Below are positions 61,578-64,000 of a stretch of 64,000 bases of DNA, one piece after another; position 1 is the first letter of the stretch; each line of letters begins with the position of its first letter. The notes under the pieces are model-generated. The model saw only the letters and a program-made list of their open reading frames with translations. It was not told where the DNA came from and made no database searches. A program made the position numbers and the translations under genes. The DNA comes from Delphinapterus leucas (taxonomy: Eukaryota; Chordata; Mammalia; Artiodactyla; Monodontidae): NCBI RefSeq assembly GCF_002288925.2, contig NW_022098026.1, positions 21,071,190 through 21,135,189 of the forward strand. Direction: 5' to 3'.

Positions 61578-61830
61578 TTCAGTATGCTGTAGTAGTAGAG
61601 AGAGCATAAATATGAAACCAGCATGTTTGAATATAATCCTGGCTCTGCCACTGAGCAGTTGGGTATCTGTGCAAGTTATTCCCTGGGCCTTAAGTTTCCT
61701 CTTCTGTAAAATGAGGATAATATTAGTACCTACCTCATAGGGTCCGTTGATAACTAAGTCAGTTAAAATATATAAAATGCGTAAAACAGTTCTTGGCACA
61801 CGTTAAGCGCTGTATAAGAATGATCATTGC
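61578..61830 (+). mobile_element. MIR SINE, plus strand, NR3C1 intron 4
   Basis: AATCCTGGCTCTGCCACTGA, GGCCTTAAGTTTCCTCTTC, TGTAAAATGAGGATAATA and CTTGGCACACGTTAAGCGC. Antisense to NR3C1. Confidence 0.88.
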
Positions 61831-62169
61831 CACAACTGGTGGTAAAATACAGTTGTAGAATATTTTGAATTCACATAGTCCAGGTCTACAGAGGAGTGAT
61901 GAAGTTTTAAAAAAGGAAGAGCTCCTACACGTAAGGAAACCCTTTAAAGGTATCTCACTGACACCCAGATCTCCAAGTCGTGGAATGTACTTTGTTGTTG
62001 ACAAAGTAAACAAAAACGTGCATATCCCCAGTCAATACACTGAAACAGTACGGTAAAAACTTCAGTTAACCGTAACTTTACATTTGTCTAGAATATGTGT
62101 TCCTACACTCCACATTAAAACAAAGAAGAAAGGACAATGACGAACTGGAGGATTTTAAAGTCTTCTCAC

Positions 62170-63375
62170 CATAAAAACTAGAAGAGAACATAGGCAAAAC
62201 ATTCTGATATAAATCGTACCAATGTTTTCTTAAGTCTGTCTCCCAAGGCAATAGAAATGAAAACCAAAATAAACAAATGAGACCTAATCAAACTTACAAG
62301 CTTTTTGCACAGCAAAGGAAACCATAAAAAAAACGAAAAGACAAATCTACAGACTGGGAGAAAATATTTGTAAATGATGTGACTGACAAGGGCTTAATTT
62401 CCAAAATACACAAACAGCTCATACAACTCGACAACAAGAAAGAAACAACCCATTCGAAAAATAGGCAGAAGACCTAAGTTGACATTTCGCCAACAGGCAC
62501 ATGAAAAGATGCTCAACGTTGCTAATTATTAGAGAAATGCAAATTAAAACTACAATGAGGTACCACCTCACGCCAGTCAGAATGGCCATCATTAAGAAGT
62601 CTACAAATAAGTGCTGGAGAGGGTGTGGAGAAAAGGGAACTCTCCTGCACTGTTGGTGGGAATTTAAGTTGGTATAACCACTGTGGAAAACAGTATGGAG
62701 GTTCCTCAGAAAACTAAAAATAGAGTTACCATATGATCCAGCAATCCCACTCCTGGGCATATATCCACACAGAACTATAATTCAAGAAGATACGTGCATC
62801 CCTATGTTCACAGAAGCACTGTTCACAATAACAACCTAAGTCTCCAGCGACAGATGAATGGATAAAGAAGATGTGGTACATGTACACAGTGGAGTACTAC
62901 TCAGACATTAAGAAAACCCCCAAAATAATGCCATTTGCAGCAACATGGATGCAACTAGAGATTAGCATACTAAGTCAGTCAGAAAGAGAAAGACAAATAC
63001 CATATGATAACACTGATATGTGGAATCTGAACTAGGACACAAATGAACCTATCTACAAAACAGAAACAGACTCACAGACACAGAGAATAGACTGGTGGCT
63101 GCCAAGGGAGAGTGTGGTGGGGGAGGGCTGGATTGGGAGTTTGGGGTTAGCAGATGCGAACTGGTACATAAAGGAATGGATAAATAACAAGGCCCTAACT
63201 TATAGCGCAGGGAACTATATTCAATATCCTGTAATAAAGTATGACGGAAAAGAATATGAAAAGAATGCATATATATGTATAACTAACTGAGTCACTGCTG
63301 TACAGCAGTAATTACCACAACATTGTAATTCAACTATACTTCAATAAAAAATAAAAGCGTAAAAAAATAAAGATC
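62170..63375 (+). mobile_element. 5'-truncated LINE-1, plus strand (antisense in NR3C1 intron 4)
   Basis: TAGAAGAGAACATAGGCAAA at the truncation, then CATGAAAAGATGCTCAACGT, TTGCAGCAACATGGATGCAA and 3' UTR CTTCAATAAAAAATAAAAG. Broken frames. Confidence 0.92.
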
Positions 63376-64000
63376 AAAGGAAAAAAATTAAAAATCATCT
63401 TCTATACTCAATATATAATCAGTTTAATTTCTTACTGCTTATCTAAGAACTGAGGCTTCAAGCTCAGAAAGGCCTACTGAGCCCAACCAACTGTGTTGTG
63501 CTGACTATGTACTATTTTCACATAACTGTGGCAAGGAGTCGTTAATTGAATTAGTTAAGCGATCACTATTTTTAATCACAATTTAGTTAATAAGATTTTT
63601 CTCTAAGTTCCTGACCCCTTGGAGCATACAGGACATTAGCAGTCAATATATGATCTCTACAGAAGTGTTCACGAGTCTGTGATAGCTCCATTTCATTCTT
63701 AAGTAAAGAAATCTTATTTAGCTTAAAACTTAGCTTAAAAATATTAGTTATGAAATCTGATACCATAAGCCTCCTTGCCTGTAAGTTCCACTTGACCCTC
63801 ATGACAAAAATAAAACTATAATTAGGAATAATTACAATACACCTTAAAATGAAAAAACATTTAGGATCACCATTAAAAAACTTACTGTACTCAAATGCCA
63901 GGCACTTTAAGCAGTGAAGGAGGTTGCCTTAAAATAAATCTTGAGAGTCACTTGGTATGGAGCAACAGTATCAAAATACAGCACTTGCGGTACTAAATTA
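63376..64000 (-). other. NR3C1: NR3C1 intron 4, right end of window
   Basis: AT-rich, nothing recognised. The intron continues past the window edge. Confidence 0.6.

Noticed and set aside
60269..64000. NR3C1 exon 4 (second zinc finger)
   Set aside because: Looked for the CLQAGMNLE-type coding sequence on the minus strand and did not find it. It must lie beyond the window.

Overview
The window is vertebrate nuclear DNA, most likely from a cetacean. There is no bacterial-type gene density. The DNA is intron-like and intergenic, dominated by LINE-1 copies and old mammalian repeats (MIR, L2, hAT). It carries several young tRNA-Glu-derived SINEs of the CHR type, which belong to the whale/hippo/ruminant clade. 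The large amount of CHR SINE and young L1 favours whale or dolphin. The species assignment is inference.

The only protein-coding gene I can support is the 3' half of NR3C1, the glucocorticoid receptor, on the minus strand. Its five last coding exons lie at 59990-60268, 59372-59516, 55459-55589, 44658-44815 and 43927-44079, in transcript order 5, 6, 7, 8, 9. All have GT-AG splice sites and together they encode the end of the hinge and the whole ligand-binding domain. They are followed by a roughly 4 kb 3' untranslated region ending near 39943. Exons 1-4 (N-terminal domain and zinc fingers) lie beyond the right edge. Inside the 3' UTR, at 41385-41468, is a candidate beta-type alternative terminal exon. 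It keeps a short match to the human GR-beta tail but has a different, longer open tail. This is the most interesting observation in the window.

Layout: 1-30517 is intergenic sequence with MIR, L2, an LTR-like family present in four copies, several L1 3' ends and CHR SINEs. It includes an L1 with a 5' inversion (5772-7304) and a SINE/L1 chimeric insertion (17031-17456). 30533-37121 is a full-length, 6.6 kb minus-strand L1 with intact target-site duplications, a 5' UTR containing a G20 run, and broken ORF1 and ORF2. 37137-39942 is intergenic, with a hAT element, a CHR SINE and a MIR. 39943-60268 is NR3C1 exons 9 to 5. Intron 7 (10.6 kb) is about two thirds L1, all in the sense orientation of the gene. 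60269-64000 is part of intron 4, with a MIR and an antisense L1.

No tRNA, rRNA, CRISPR array or second protein-coding gene was recognised. Comparisons with human NR3C1 and with repeat consensus sequences are from memory, not from a search.
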